In this document: one piece after another, positions 1-12,551 of the stretch
Layout of the letters: each line of letters opens with the position of its first letter
How positions within the stretch are numbered: position 1 is the first letter of the stretch
Assembly (NCBI GenBank): GCA_018127085.1
Contig: CM030725.1
Location: forward strand, 62,001-126,000
Source of the DNA: Pneumocystis sp. 'macacae'
Taxonomy: Eukaryota > Ascomycota > Pneumocystomycetes > Pneumocystales > Pneumocystaceae
Direction: 5' to 3'
Length of the DNA: 64,000 nt
Program-made: the position numbers and the translations under genes
Notes under the pieces: generated by a model
Seen by the model: only the letters and a program-made list of their open reading frames with translations
Told to the model about the DNA's origin: nothing
Databases searched by the model: none

Positions 1-2
1 GT

Positions 3-299
3 AAAAAAACACCATTTTTTTATTCATTTCTTTTTACAATTTTTCTAACAATTATTGCTGCTATTATACTTATATTTAGTTATAAACGAGCCATTAAACT
101 CATCCCAAACGGGAATGAACCTACTTTTATCCTTAATTTTATTTCTAATTGCAATAGAATGAAAATACCACTTCGACTATTTTCTCATAATGAAAGAGTG
201 AGATTAAGTGATGAAGAAGCCATTAACTATGCATTCAATGATAGCGATAATGATGAAAGCTCAACACTTATTAACCAAAAAGCAAAAATTCAATTATAA
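3..299 (+). CDS. C-terminal part of a membrane protein (5' end outside window)
   Basis: An open frame enters from the left edge and stops with TAA at 297-299. It starts with a hydrophobic stretch of about 20 residues (FLTIIAAIILIF) followed by a basic stop-transfer patch (SYKRAIK). A cytoplasmic-looking tail of about 65 residues follows, which becomes acidic near the end (DEEAINYAFNDSDNDES) and finishes with an acidic di-leucine-type word, ESSTLI. That arrangement fits a type I membrane protein with a sorting tail, such as a Vps10-like or Kex-like late-Golgi protein. The luminal part is missing, so I cannot assign a family. The true exon start may lie left of the window. Confidence 0.6.
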   Translation, partial: KKTPFFYSFLFTIFLTIIAAIILIFSYKRAIKLIPNGNEPTFILNFISNCNRMKIPLRLFSHNERVRLSDEEAINYAFNDSDNDESSTLINQKAKIQL

Positions 300-465
300 A
301 ACTCATACAAATACCAATAATTATAAACATGTTAAAATATTAATAATTTCAAAAGATTAAAACAGTTCAATAAAAACGTAGAAAGTAAAATCAAAGATTC
401 TATAGAAACAATATCAATAAATATGTATACATTTTCTAGCAATTATAATAAAAATATAATGTATT
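300..465. other. short AT-rich spacer between convergent genes
   Basis: About 165 bases between the 3' ends of the membrane-protein gene (+) and MSS1 (-). I see no ORF or recognisable site. Confidence 0.6.
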
Positions 466-2106
466 TTATTTCCCAATACAAAATTTTGAAAAAATAGCAT
501 CAAGAACTTCTTCTACATCAATCTTCTCATAAATCTTACCCAATTCATCACTTGCATATCTTAGATTTTCAGCAGCAATAGCCATATCTTTGTTATTATA
601 TTCTTTAAACATCAACATTATATATTTCTCATTCGAAAACCTACCTAAAAAAACATGTAAATAATCTAAACACTTTTGAATATGTTCTCGATGTCTAGAA
701 TTTATTCCAATAATTTCCTGACTATTTTCAGACCATACAATTTTTTTTAACTGACTATTAAGCAAAAGCATTAAATCACAAATACCCACATTAGTATGAC
801 AAGAAATAGGAAAAATAAAATTAGAAGCTATTCCAGTCAAGAATTCAATTTTTTTTAAATTTTTATATTTTTCTGGTTTGACTAAATCAATTTTATTTAA
901 AACTAAAATAATTGACTGATAATCAATTATTTTTTGAGATTTAAGTAAATATCGAAGAGAAGTTATATTAGCCTCAAGGTCAGTAATATCTAAAACACAA
1001 ATACGTATAGAAGCTTTTTCAATACTTTCATAAGCTCTTCTTATCCCCTCTTTTTCAACAAAACCAATATTGTTTTCTTGCCTTAAACCAGCAGTATCAC
1101 TAAGTATTACAGGAAATCCTCCTATATCAATAATAACGTCAATAACATCACGTGTTGTCCCTGGTTCTGAAGATACAATACTTACAGATCTTCTAGTAAT
1201 TATATTTAAAAGAGAAGACTTTCCAGCATTCGGTAATCCAAAAATAGATATTTTTATGCCATGTCTTAATAACTCACCACGAACAGACATTTTTAAATAA
1301 TCCTGAAGCCTGACTACAAAGTCCTCAACTTTTTTATATACTAAGTTAGTAAATAATTATATAACTAAATTTTTTCACAAACTCTGAGAATAAATATTAT
1401 CATTAATATCATCATCTTCAGCAAAATCTATAATAGCTTCAAGATGACATCTATAGTCAATTAATTCTTCCCTCCATCCTTCATAAACACGCGTCAAAGA
1501 TCCCTCAAATAGTAAGCTTTATAAATTAACCATAGATAACCCTACGTCAATTTGTCGAATAGCCAACTTTCTTTGTTCTTCAGTTTCTGCATTAATTATA
1601 TCATATACTCCTTCAACCTGAGTAAGATCTAGTTTCCCATTTTCAAAAGACCTTCTAGAAAATTCCCCAGGTTCTGCATATTGAACATTACAATGACTAC
1701 TGGCAATAGCATCTAAAACGGATCGAATGACAGCAGCTCCTCCATGAAGATGAAACTCAGCCATATCTTCACCTGTAAAAGAGCATGGGCCATCAAATAA
1801 AAGTAAACACGCCCTATCCAGCAATTCGCCAGTCTTTGGATGTTTAATCTCCCGAAGACTCAAATATCTCGACTTAGGAAGTTTCCCTGAAGGACAAAGA
1901 GTCTCAACTACCTGAAAACATTTTAAACATTTAAAATATATAAATGAAAGTACAATTACACGAAATGATTCAGGTCCTGAAATTCTTATTATAGCAATAG
2001 CTGATTTACCTAAAGGTGTTGATAAAGCATAGATAGTTTTGGACGTATATAAAGCACGATAAAATAAAATATTCTTAAAAGGCCAATAAAGTATTTGTCT
2101 GCGCAT
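466..2106 (-). CDS. MSS1: mitochondrial tRNA modification GTPase (MnmE/TrmE/MSS1 family)
   Basis: Acts with the MTO1 partner to install the 5-carboxymethylaminomethyl-type modification on wobble uridine of mitochondrial tRNAs. The N-terminal exon holds the formyl-THF-binding TrmE domain (IYALSTPLGKSAIAIIRISG, then FTGEDMAEFHLHGG and PGEFSRRSFENGKLDLTQVEG). The C-terminal exon holds an intact G domain: P-loop GLPNAGKSS, DTAGL, NKID. It ends in CIGK, the C-[I/V]-G-K tail carrying the family's catalytic cysteine. The first intron (about 42 bases, from GTAGGG) joins IRQID to GSLTRVYEGWREEL. A second intron joins the helical part to the stretch before MSVRGELLRHG. A basic first 20 residues fit mitochondrial import. 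The gene diverges from MAK16 across about 140 bases. Confidence 0.93.
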
Positions 2107-2247
2107 AAAAAAACAAAAAATCTCCTTATATGAGTGTATTGTATATTCTATTCAAATAAATTTAAACATTATTTTTACAAAAGTAACATTTAGACGGATA
2201 TAATATTCGACAACGCACTTAAACCTTAACACCTAAAAAAGCAAAAA

Positions 2248-3338
2248 ATGGATGATATTGTTTGGCAGGTAATTAACCAAAATTTTTGCTCTTATAGAAT
2301 CAAGTTATTACAATCTTCCTTTATAAAATCAAACGTCTAATCTATCAATAGAACAAATACAGAGAACTTTTGTAAAAATGAAGTAAAATTATTTTTTTTT
2401 TTTAAATACTTAATTAATATCCAAAAGTACAATGTAACTGGAATGTGTAACCGTCAATCATGTCCTCTTGCCAATTCTCAATATGCCACTGTTAAAGAAA
2501 AAAATGGTATTCTTTATTTATATATAAAGACAATAGAAAGATCACATATGCCATCAAAAACATGGGAAAAAGTAAGATTATCGAAGAACTATGCAAAAGC
2601 ATTGAAACAGGCATAGACACAATATTTATCTATATTTTTTAATTGATAATTTAGATTGACGAAAAACTTTTATACTGGTCAAATTTTCTTATATACAAAA
2701 ACAAAGCACGATTAACAAAACTTACACAATATCTAATCAAAAGCAAAAAACTTTCTCTTAAAAAACAAACAAAACTTGTTGGAATCAAACCAAAACAGAC
2801 CCGGCGTGAAACAACCCGTGAAAAAAGAGCATTACAAATGGCAAAGCTAGAAAAATCTATACAGAAAGAACTTTTAGAACGACTTAAAAGCGGGATATAT
2901 GGAGAAAAACCACTCAATGTTGATTCCGAGATTTGGAAGACAATCTCGGAATCTCATAAAAATCAAAAGAAAGGAGAAAGTCAATCAGAATATGAAAGTA
3001 GTGAGGAACAAACAGAATTTCTTAGTGATACAGACGAAGAAAACATTTTGGAAGAGTGGTATAAAGAATATAGATTAAAAAAAAATAATATTATTTACGA
3101 ATCTGATATATCAAATAACTACGAAAGTGAATGCGATATCAATAAAAAAGATATCAGTGAACAAGAGATAGAAGATATTTTCCGAAAAAAAAGAAAACAT
3201 AAAAACAAACAATTAAAAAAATTCAAAAAAAGTAAGCTTAATATAATAAAACAAAGAATCATTAAACAAATATTAGGCAAATCACATATTGAATTAGAAT
3301 ATGAACAAGAAAACCAATTAGTAAACAAAGGAACATAG
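2248..3338 (+). CDS. MAK16: 60S ribosome biogenesis protein Mak16
   Basis: Nucleolar factor needed for 25S rRNA processing and early 60S assembly. The start reads [19 protein letters not shown], a near-invariant Mak16 N-terminus. It is followed by a [20 protein letters not shown] segment with clustered cysteines that resemble a metal-binding site. Next come [28 protein letters not shown], then [20 protein letters not shown], and an acidic-then-basic tail from about residue 200. At least three introns are needed. The one at 2611-2654 begins with GC, not GT (see separate entry). Start chosen at the first ATG giving the conserved N-terminus; stop TAG at 3336-3338. Convergent with the Mso1-like gene. 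Confidence 0.93.
2611..2654 (+). other. MAK16: probable GC-AG intron in MAK16
   Basis: To join AKALKQ to IDEKLLYW in frame, the 44-base intron must run from GCATAGACAC to GATAATTTAG. No GT donor nearby gives the conserved protein. GC-AG introns are a known minor class of U2 introns. The donor here lacks the usual GCAAGT. Confidence 0.65.
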
Positions 3339-3651
3339 TAATTTGTATCAACGATAGAAAAACTATATAAAAGACAAAAATATTATAAAATCAAATATTT
3401 ATTATTTGTATTTATTTGAAAAATTAACTCATATTTATCAAATTACCAATCTTGTATACATTATATATATATATTTAATAACATTTTGAATCATAATCAA
3501 TATAGAAATCAATATAATACTAAAACGTATTTGCATTATTGCTAAAATTTCGTCATTTTCAAATGCATATATATTATGGAATGGTATTTAAAAATGAAAA
3601 CCTAAATAGCCAATTCAAACTACGAATTCTGCCATAGTCATTATTATAACC
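3339..3651. other. AT-rich convergent spacer
   Basis: Shared 3' region of MAK16 (+) and the Mso1-like gene (-). It has simple AT tracts (TATATATATATT near 3465) and nothing else recognisable. Confidence 0.5.
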
Positions 3652-4092
3652 TTAATTATTATCCATATTTCGTCTTGACAATTTTTCACGCAAACGTTCA
3701 CTAGCAGATAAATTTCGATGCCGACTTTCTTCGACATTAAAAGTATTTGATTTTACTACAGATTCAAAATGTTTTGGTGTTGAATCATAAATATCACGAA
3801 ATGATACAGGCAAGGACTTTGTACTTTCTATAACATTAAAATCTGAGGAAAAACAATGACCTGGACCACTTTCAAAACTTTTTGCAGTCGACACTTTTGG
3901 CGCTTTGGCATCTATCAACCAGTCGGGAAGACATCCTGTCTTACGGATATAATACTCTCTTAATACTCTAGAAACTTTTGATTGATCTTCGTTATCTATA
4001 TTATAATCTTCATCCTCTTTTACAATTGCAACATATTTATCCGCTACTGCCTTAGAAATAGCACCTGTAGCGCTTACTATACGATCCCACAT
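3652..4092 (-). CDS. Mso1-like Sec1-binding protein
   Basis: A 146-residue single-exon protein. Near residues 35-60 it reads DQSKVSRVLREYYIRKTGCLPDWL. This matches the short Sec1-binding motif of Mso1, in which a conserved VLR-YY segment precedes a P-WL motif. Mso1 family proteins bind Sec1 and help exocytic SNARE assembly at the plasma membrane. The rest is polar and serine-rich and ends in basic SASERLREKLSRRNMDNN. The first residues (MWDRIVSATGAISKAVADKYV) can form an amphipathic helix. The assignment rests on one short motif, so the role is likely but not certain. Confidence 0.6.
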   Translation of the reverse strand: MWDRIVSATGAISKAVADKYVAIVKEDEDYNIDNEDQSKVSRVLREYYIRKTGCLPDWLIDAKAPKVSTAKSFESGPGHCFSSDFNVIESTKSLPVSFRDIYDSTPKHFESVVKSNTFNVEESRHRNLSASERLREKLSRRNMDNN

Positions 4093-4853
4093 TCGTTGCC
4101 CATGATTCTCCTCTACTTCTATTAACTACATAACCTACAAGCACAGAAAAAACCTTTGCTAGATGCCTGACGACTCTCTAACGAATTCATATTATTTATC
4201 CTTATTAACTAAATTTTATTTCGCAGTTATGATACAACTAAAAATTTCAAATTAATAAAATAAATTAAGCATACCTCAGAAAAAACACTCACATTCTCTA
4301 AAGCAAATATATATTTTTCCAAATAAAAAAATAAACATTAAAGATAAAACATTTATTAACTTTATACAATCCGTAAATAAATTTGCGCCGATAACGCAGA
4401 AATTCAACTAATATTTGATGTATATAAATACTATAAGTGAATAAAAAATTATAAATTCAATAGTATAAATAGAAAAATTATAAAATAATATATTACAAAT
4501 ATCTTTTTAAATGAAACTATTGATTACAATTATTTATAATATCTATCAACTAAAAAATATATAAATTCATTTTTTTTATTCATTCTAAATATTTTAATGT
4601 TTTACCAGTAAAGACTATTCAAAAAAAATGTTTATCGTTTTTTTTTTTCTCAAAATAGTATTGTCAACCAAAAAAATCCATAACCGAAAATCGTACAAAT
4701 AACCTCCCGCATCCAATGCCATAATTGAAAAAGATTAAAAAAGTCATTTTATTTTTAGAAAAGCACCAATAATTTGTAAAAGATATAAAAAAGACAAAAA
4801 ATAGTTTTCCAGGGAAAAACAAAATCCAATTTATAAAAAACCATTTTAACACA
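4093..4853. other. divergent intergenic region, Mso1-like (-) and ERG25 (+)
   Basis: About 760 bases of very AT-rich DNA between two divergent genes, presumably holding both promoters. Small minus-strand ORFs extending into it from the ERG25 side are shadows of ERG25. Confidence 0.5.
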
Positions 4854-5955
4854 ATGTCATCTATTGTGTAAGTTTTGAAAACATTATTTTTATATACATG
4901 CATATAACTATATAGTCTTGAAAATAAAACACTGCTTGAGTCTTTTTCCAATGCTTGGAACAATGTTGGTGACATATACCCTCAACTTTCTTTAATAGAA
5001 CGTCTATGGTCAACATGGTATGCTTATATACAGAATGATACACTTGCAACAGGTAAATAATAACTGTTTTGTGATATAAATAACAAAAAGATGCTTAATA
5101 GGTATTATGTCATTCATGATTCATGAGATTGTATATTTTGGACGATGTCTTCCATGGATTATTATTGATGCTATTCCTTATTTTAGACGATGGAAATTAC
5201 AAGCTGTAAACTTAAACCTGTAAAAATACAAAGTCTTATGTTTTTTCTAGGGAAGAATTCCTACATTTAAAGAACAGTGGAGTTGTACAAAGTTAGTTCT
5301 TATTTCACACTTTACCGTCGAACTTCCACAAATTTGGCTTTTTCATCCACTTACCCAATATTTTGGAATGTCCATTGCTACACCATTTCCTAATCTTTCA
5401 AAAATGTTTCTTCATATTCTTATTTTTTTTATCATGGAAGATACTTTTCATTATTGGGCTCACAGAGCATTACACTGGGGACCATTATACAAACATATTC
5501 ACAAGCTTCATCACAAGTATTCTGCACCATTTGGTCTTGCAGCAGAATATGCACATCCTGCAGAAGTCCTAATTCTTGGACTTGGGACTATCGGAAGTCC
5601 TATTCTTTGGTGTTTTTTTACAGGAGACCTTCATCTTTTTACAGTCTATATATGGATTACTTTAAGACTTTTTCAAGCTATAGATGCGCATTCAGGCTAT
5701 GATTTTCCATGGAGTTTGAATAAATTTATTCCATTTTGGAGCGGAGCAGAACATCATGATGCACATCACGAGGTATTATAAATTAATCTTATAATTCGTA
5801 AGCTAAAGATATTCATAAAGATATTTATAAACTGTTATTCTACTAGTTTTAGATGGTGGGATCATTTTATGGGTACAGATAAACGCTACAAAGCACTTAG
5901 AGAACGTCAAGCATCTATGAAAAAAGTAAAGCTTAAAAACAAAAAAGATACATAA
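4854..5955 (+). CDS. ERG25: C-4 methylsterol oxidase (Erg25)
   Basis: ER membrane non-haem di-iron enzyme that oxidises the C4 methyl groups of 4,4-dimethyl zymosterol in ergosterol-type sterol synthesis. All three histidine boxes of the fatty-acid hydroxylase superfamily are present: [14 protein letters not shown] and HHDAHH. The body is almost collinear with yeast Erg25 ([69 protein letters not shown]). The first exon is only 14 bases (4854-4867, encoding MSSIV with a split codon). It joins at 4916 to [14 protein letters not shown] across a 48-base intron. Further introns precede [21 protein letters not shown] and the terminal [13 protein letters not shown] exon. The basic tail ends KLKNKKDT, compatible with ER retrieval. 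Confidence 0.95.
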
Positions 5956-6208
5956 ACAATAAATTTTTAATAGTCTTTATTCATATTTTTCTCTTTATAC
6001 TATTTATTATTATATAATAATCACAACTATTTTTAATACTTTATACTTCATTTTTAAAATAAAGTTTCAAACCTTTTTATAGTATAAGAATTATATTTAT
6101 GAATTTTTATTTTTCATCATAATTTATATTATGATTTTCTCCTTTTATATTTTAATATTTTCTTATCAAAGTTTCAAATAATATAAAAAAACAAATATAA
6201 AAATAAAA
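5956..6208. other. tandem intergenic region before GYP7
   Basis: About 250 bases of AT-rich DNA between ERG25 and GYP7, both on +. Nothing specific seen. Confidence 0.5.
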
Positions 6209-8993
6209 ATGGAATCATGTACAGAAAGAATTCTAGACGAGAAAAAGAATCAATATACACATATAGATGAAGAAAATAATATCTATAAACATTTTAATTT
6301 TGAAGAGAAAATAAAATTAATTTTTAGTAAATCTAAAGTAAAAATATGAAAATTTATATATAAAAATAACATGTTATAAGACCTACATTCATGAAGAGTT
6401 TTTTACTGAAAACAATAATATCGGTTATGTTATTCTTATTGAAAAAATACCAAAACAACAATTAACTACAGCCATTCATGGAGAAAATATTTCACTTCTC
6501 TGGGTTCCTAATTCAATTATAATATCTAGTAATGACTACGAAATATATAAAATGATGGATTCCAATAATTACGATAATAAAATTAAAGATGATATTTACA
6601 TTAAATTTAATCCGTTAAATTTTCATAAACATATACGTTTTATCTCTCTTCTAAAAATACAAAGTATATTAGTAAAACCTCCATCTAAAAATAAAAACCA
6701 AGGATCTATTACTATTAATGCATATGGAAAGAGTAACTATTTAACTATTTTTTTTGATGGTGAGTTCGAATACATCATATTTATACTAAATTATTTTTTC
6801 ATTAGACAAAAATTGTATAAATGCAAATCTATGTAGCAAACTTAAATCAGAAGGAAACTCAGACATGTTTTGTAAAAAAGAAAAAATAACATGGGGAGGT
6901 GATCATCTTCTTACACAACTAAAATCTATAATAAATATAAAACAGTTAATTATACACCTATTTTATATACAATTAACACCTTTTAGTTCAAAAACTAATG
7001 AAAATATGTATTTAATAAATTCTAATATTAAATATAACGAATCAATATATCATAATAAAGAAAAAATATCAATTATAGAAAAAAATAAAAATACAAAAGG
7101 AGAAGCATTTAAAGAATCATACAAACAAATTAGATGGAATATTTTGGAACATTTTAGTCGAATTACTACCTTTTCTCGTGAAAAAACCAAAAATATTCTC
7201 GATAAATCATTCGCAAAAAGATCTTTTTTATCTAACTTTCATCCAAAGTTACAGAAATTCATGAATTCTGAAAATACTGTAACCACAATTGAAGAGTATA
7301 ATATGGCTCGTCTTTATCTTGCTCGATGGGCAGCAAGAATCGCTGAAGATAGTGAAAGGGATAAACATAACAAGATTATAAGAAACAATAAAGATGCAGA
7401 TACTTGGAGTAAAGAAACATCATTTATAGATTTTGAAGTACCAAATGTAAGAAAAGTTCCAAACTTTAATTTAAATATTCATTTTAAATAGTTAAACACA
7501 TTCGAAAATAATATTCAAATACAGCATCATAAGCCAATTTCAGAAAAACAATGGAAATCGTGGTTCAACTATGAGGGAAGACTATCAATAACAGAAGAAA
7601 AAATAAAAGAAGCTATTTTTTATAAAGTAAGATTTTGTTACTATTAAGATAATCTAATTTCTAGAGTGTACATCCTAGTATAAGAAAAGAAGTTTGGTGT
7701 TTTTTGCTTGAAATTTATCCATGGGACTCATCATCAGAAGAAAGAGAAACAATATTTTCAAAAAAATGCGATGAATATATGGAACTGAAACAAAAGTGGC
7801 AAAATAATAAAAGACAAAATATAGATGATACATTTGATGATCAAAAGCATCAGATAGGTAAAAAAATAAAATACATATTTATAAACTATAAAGAATTATA
7901 GAAAAAGATGTTAGAAGAACTGATAAACAAACCCATTATTTTTCGAACGATATCATAGTCCAGAATACTTCAGATTCATACCTTTTAGAAGGAAATCCTC
8001 ATTTGGAAACAATAAGAAATATTCTTTTGACATATAATGAGTATAATAAAGCTCTTGGATACGTTCAAGGTATTTTATTAATATTTAATTGCTAATTTAA
8101 CAAAATAGGAATGTGCGATTTATTATCACCATTATATGTTGTTATGAAAAATGAAATACTAAGCTTTTGGGCTTTTGTAGGGTTTATGAAACGAATGGTG
8201 TATATTATTTATACCTTTTTTCCCATTTTAAATAAAATGTAGAAGTATAATTTTCTTGAAGATCAATCTGGAATAAGAAAGCAATTAATAATTATTGATC
8301 GATTAGTGCAAATTATGGATCCAAAGCTTTATAAACATTTAGGTACTTTGAAAACAAACGTAAACTTCACTAAAAATATATTATAGAGAATACATCTAGT
8401 ACTAATTTCTTCTTTTTTTTTCGAATGTTATTAGTCTGGTTTAAACGAGAATTTGAATGGGACGATATTTTACAATTATGGGAGGTATTTTTTGTACTAT
8501 TTTATTATATTATATCTTAACTAACTTTAGAGACTTTGGACTGACCATATATCATGTCAATTCCATTTATTTGTTGCATTAGCTATTCTTGATAAGCATA
8601 AAAACATTATTATGGGAAAGTGCATTTTTATTTAAAAACAATATATTTAATGTATCATAGATCATCTTAAGGATTTCGATGAAGTTTTAAAATATAGTAT
8701 TCAATTTTATATATCTATTTTAACTAATAACGATAGTAAATGATCTTTCTATGTCAATAGACCTTGAATCTACACTTCAAAGAGCAAAAAATTTATTTTA
8801 TAAATTTCAAGAAATACTTAAAACAATTGATACCAATTCTTCAACAAAAACAATTTCATTTATTAATTGTTCTAAAAAAAAAGAAAATGACAATGCTGAA
8901 AGTGATATCAATGCTTTACCCATCCGGAACAGTAAATTACCACTTGTTAGTAATTGTTTAAAAGATCTTTTAGATAGTAATTCTACTATTTAA
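6209..8993 (+). CDS. GYP7: Ypt/Rab GTPase-activating protein, Gyp7/TBC1D15 family
   Basis: Multi-exon gene whose spliced product matches Gyp7. The N-terminal lipid/Rab-binding region contains the family segment EEYNMARLYLARWAARIAEDSERDKHNK. The catalytic TBC domain follows: VHPSIRKEVWCFLLEIYPWD, then IEKDVRRTD with the arginine finger, then KALGYVQGM with the glutamine finger, DLLSPLYVVM, SFWAFVGFMKRM, FLEDQSGIRKQL, FFFFRMLLVWFKREFEWDDIL and HLFVALAILDKHKNIIMDHL. Both catalytic fingers are intact, so the protein should be active on vacuolar Ypt7-type GTPases. The C-terminal exon starts near MSIDLESTLQRAKNLFYKFQ. At least seven introns interrupt it; their exact borders were only partly worked out. 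It converges on the next gene with 72 bases between stops. Confidence 0.9.
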
Positions 8994-9065
8994 TACCGAA
9001 TTCGTATTATTAAAATAGTCATTAATATTAATTTATTTATGATCATTTTTACTCTTTATATATGT

Positions 9066-10019
9066 TTATAGCTTCCAAACATTTAAATAATCCGTCTTTC
9101 CCAATAACCCTCCACGACTCCCTTGTTCTCCATGCAATGTACCATTAGGACCTGCAATATAGCTTACAAATCCATCCGTTCCACATACTAAAACAATAGT
9201 ATGAGGATCAGCATGAGTTGAAGAAGGAAATGCAGATTCTAGATCTTGTAGATTAATTGCTCTTACAAAATATTCATCAGAAACCTTATTATCTAAAGAC
9301 ACATCTACAAAATATGTAATTTTAAGACTTTTTGAATGTTTTCTCTGTAAAAAATCCAATTCTTCCTTCAACAGTATCTCATTTGGAGTCCTATTTGCAT
9401 ATATCAGATGAAACTCTGGAATATGTTCATCTCTGTCTTTAAAAACATGAGATAAAAGCTGATAAGCAGGCGCAATTCCCGTTCCACCCGCAATCTTTCC
9501 TAATCAGATATCATAGAACCAAAACAAAATTCTTACAAAAAGAACTCTTTTCCATCGATGCTTATCCCATGCCCATTCTAAAAACGGCCCTCGAAGTTCT
9601 ATACGATCACCCATACACTTTTTATGAATCCAACGGCTTACTTCTCCATCTTCATAACATTTAACAAGTAAAACAACACTAGAAGGACCAAGAAAAATAG
9701 GGGTATAATGACGTTGTATTTGAATGTCAGAATTCTTCAATAAAACACTCTGAATAGGCAAATCTTTAAAATGTTTAGACGGACGATTAAACTCAAGTTC
9801 ATATAAACATGTCGAAACAGATAAGCGACGAATCTTACGAATTATACAGGAAGAATATGAATTTTGATTCAAATAATCTTTTTCTTGACCTGAAACATAA
9901 CAATATAAAGATCCAACTCCAAAAACAGAAAAACATGTTGATATAAGCCTAATTCTTTTCCAAAACAAAAAAACCGTTCTAAAAACATTACACATTTCAA
10001 TAAAAATAAAAAAGAACAT
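9066..10019 (-). CDS. FAD/NADH flavoprotein of the Cyc2/cytochrome-b5-reductase type
   Basis: Two coding blocks join across an intron (about 9495-9533) to give KRVLFGKIAGGTGIAPAYQLL. GGTGIAP is the NAD(P)H-binding motif of ferredoxin-reductase-like enzymes. The FAD domain shows RHYTPIFLG and a DRIELRGP motif. The end, VCGTDGFVSYIAGP...EQGSRGGLLGKTDYLNVWKL, is typical of fungal mitochondrial oxidoreductases related to Cyc2. Cyc2 faces the intermembrane space and assists haem attachment to cytochrome c. The N-terminus has a hydrophobic span (about residues 15-45) fitting an inner-membrane anchor. It could instead be a different membrane-bound b5-reductase-type enzyme. The start is uncertain: an internal ATG (MCNVFRTVF) is equally possible. 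Confidence 0.75.
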
Positions 10020-11215
10020 TTAAAAATACTATTTTTTGCGTTAAAATGCAAATATATTTATTGAATTTACAAGGAAAATCAAACATAATTTAGCAAATAT
10101 CATCGATAAGGCTCAAAATACACAAAGAAAAACCAGAAAATCATACAAATTTGCAATTAATTACATATAAAAAAAAGAAAAAATTCAAATTTTACATTTT
10201 ATTTTTTCACACAAAAGGTCTATTATTTAATTAAAATGATAATTCATATTTTTCTCAAATATATAAAATACAAACTTTTTTATACTAATATATTTACATT
10301 CAGGTAATAAAATATTTATTTAAATGCATAAAAATAGCATTTCCATCGTAGAATATCATTAAAAAATTCATAATACTTTCTATAATAAATATTTTTAAAC
10401 TGAAATTTATACAAAAAAATCAATAAAAAATTTTGTACAAAAATAAAATTCATTTTTATTCATTAATAACAAATATATTACATATGTAATTAAATAATTC
10501 ATAAATTATATAAACTATTTATTAATCAATAGAAAAAACAATGAATCAAGGTATTTTAAAATATTTGAAATAGTCATATTATCATAACAAAAAATAACAT
10601 AATTAAAGTATTAGAATTATTGAATCTTAAGAAAATATAAACTTAAAATTCTAATCAAATCAAACATACAATTACGAAATAAATATAAAATATTCAATGT
10701 CATTAAAAATATTTAATATATATATTTATAATTTAACATCAATTTCCAAAAACAATCCCATTTAAAAATAAATATTGAAGAAACAATTTTTTTATTAAAT
10801 TTTAACAAAATAACAATATATTATTGAAATAAATTAAATATCAAATTTAACACCAAACAATATAAACATAGTACCTTTAGAAAAAAACATACAAATAATA
10901 TAAACAAATCCATTAAGAACAATTATCAACAAATAATCAGATAATAACATTAATTAAACTAAACATTTTAAACATTTTTTTATAATAATACAATAAATAA
11001 AAATAATGTATGAACCAACTTATAACATGAAATAAAAATATCCTACTACAATTTTAAATTCATTCAATATAAGTACTAATATAGTACGTCTTAATTAATT
11101 AATAAAAATAACATATTAATAAAAGGCTCACCAAAACAGCAGAACTTTCTTCTTCAGACTCCATAATATAGACATAAAGGACCTTTTATTATTATAAAAA
11201 TAATTAAAATATTTA
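10020..11215. other. 1.2-kb AT-rich gene-free stretch
   Basis: Almost pure A/T with no ORF of note on either strand. It lies upstream of the Cyc2-like gene and downstream of HUS1. No repeat family, RNA gene or regulatory site was recognised. Confidence 0.6.
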
Positions 11216-12127
11216 TTAATTTACCAAAGCATGTCCTTCACAAAAACATGCAATAACTCTTTTGGCAACAATATGTACTTGTAGAAGATTAAGCCAATCT
11301 TTGACAGATACTTTCATCGTAACAAATGCCTTTTTATCTCTAATCTGACTCGGATGCTTAGAAATATCTTTAACTGCACAAGGATCCAACTCTGGATTAA
11401 TCAAATCTTTAAACTTTGTCTCAATTTTACACGAATCAGAAATAACACCAATTTGAAATTCACCAGACATATTTGCCTTGAGAGTAACCTTATTGCTAAT
11501 TGCTCTAAATCTTTCTGATATATAGCGCAACTGAGCAAGTGGCGGCAAAATAATATGACAATCCGGTTCTGGAACAACAGGTTCAAACAATTGCATCAAA
11601 GGAGATAAGACTCTAACATGAATATTATGAGTAACTGAACTCATTCCACCTGACTTTCCCTAAAACCATTATCAACAAAATCTTTACCTTTTACATACTA
11701 AAAGTGAAATGGAACACGAAAGCATAGGAAAATGATCTTGTTTTGTCAATCTTAAAACAATCTCCGAAGCATTAACAGAAGACCTAAGAGCCTTATGCAA
11801 ATGGTCAATAGGAACTTCAAGATTAATTATATTATTTGTATTCGACAGTACAAGATAATCTTCAAATATTGATTTAACCTCCAAAATACTAAGATAATAA
11901 ATAAATAATAAACTATAATGTAAAAAAACTTACGCCCACACCTGCGTACCAGTATGATCTGGAACGATAACAAAATGCACTGTTTCCGGTGTTAACTTTA
12001 ACCAACAAATTCGTCCAACTCGTTCGAGAGACTGAACAAGACCTACATCATGTCAACTCCCGCCACCCAAATATTCAAACGCACGCATAAACATTGAGAT
12101 ATTCGAAATAGTCGTCTTAAAGCGCAT
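11216..12127 (-). CDS. HUS1: checkpoint clamp subunit Hus1
   Basis: Subunit of the PCNA-like 9-1-1 clamp (Rad9-Hus1-Rad1), loaded at damaged DNA to activate the ATR-type checkpoint kinase. The spliced start MRFKTTISNISMFMRLVQSLERVGRICWLKLTPETVHFV matches Hus1 closely. The first intron begins GTGCGTTTGA and its join restores MFMR-LVQSLER. GTQVWA, then INLEVPIDHLHKALRSSVNASEIVLRLTKQDHFPMLSCSI, and the last exon THNIHVRVLSPLMQLFEPVVPEPDCHIILPPL continue the family pattern to a short terminus. Length of about 280 residues is normal. Start chosen at the ATG whose exon gives the conserved MRFKTTI. Confidence 0.92.
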
Positions 12128-12551
12128 TCAGTGAAAAATACAAGTAAAAGTAAATAATAAAAATTAACGTATTTTGAAAGATGATTTACCAGGACTTAAA
12201 AAAATAATGAAATATGTAAAAACTGAAACAAAAACACATAAAATCTTAGTGATAAACAGACAACACCAATAAATAATCTAAATATTTAATATAAAAACGA
12301 TATGCTAACATATCCAAAATATAAAACCACCCAATTCACAGAACGTTAGATAATACCCAACCCTAAGACTAAAATAAGACCTTAACCTAAAGAACAATAA
12401 CCCAAGATGAATATTGCCTAATGAGAATATTTAAAAAAATAAATCAATTAAATATATCAAGACTCAGATAAAAAGACACAGTAGTTATTATTTAAATCAA
12501 TCTTCCCCCTTTAGTACGTCCCCTTTATTAGTATTTATATCTACATATTGT
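12128..12551. other. AT-rich spacer between HUS1 and cyclin H
   Basis: About 420 bases between two genes on the minus strand, so it should hold the HUS1 promoter and the cyclin H 3' end. No clear site is visible. Confidence 0.5.

Noticed and set aside
4664..5049. Overlapping minus-strand ORFs of 103 and 62 codons
   Set aside because: They lie antisense to the first exons of ERG25 and the DNA before it, with no family pattern.
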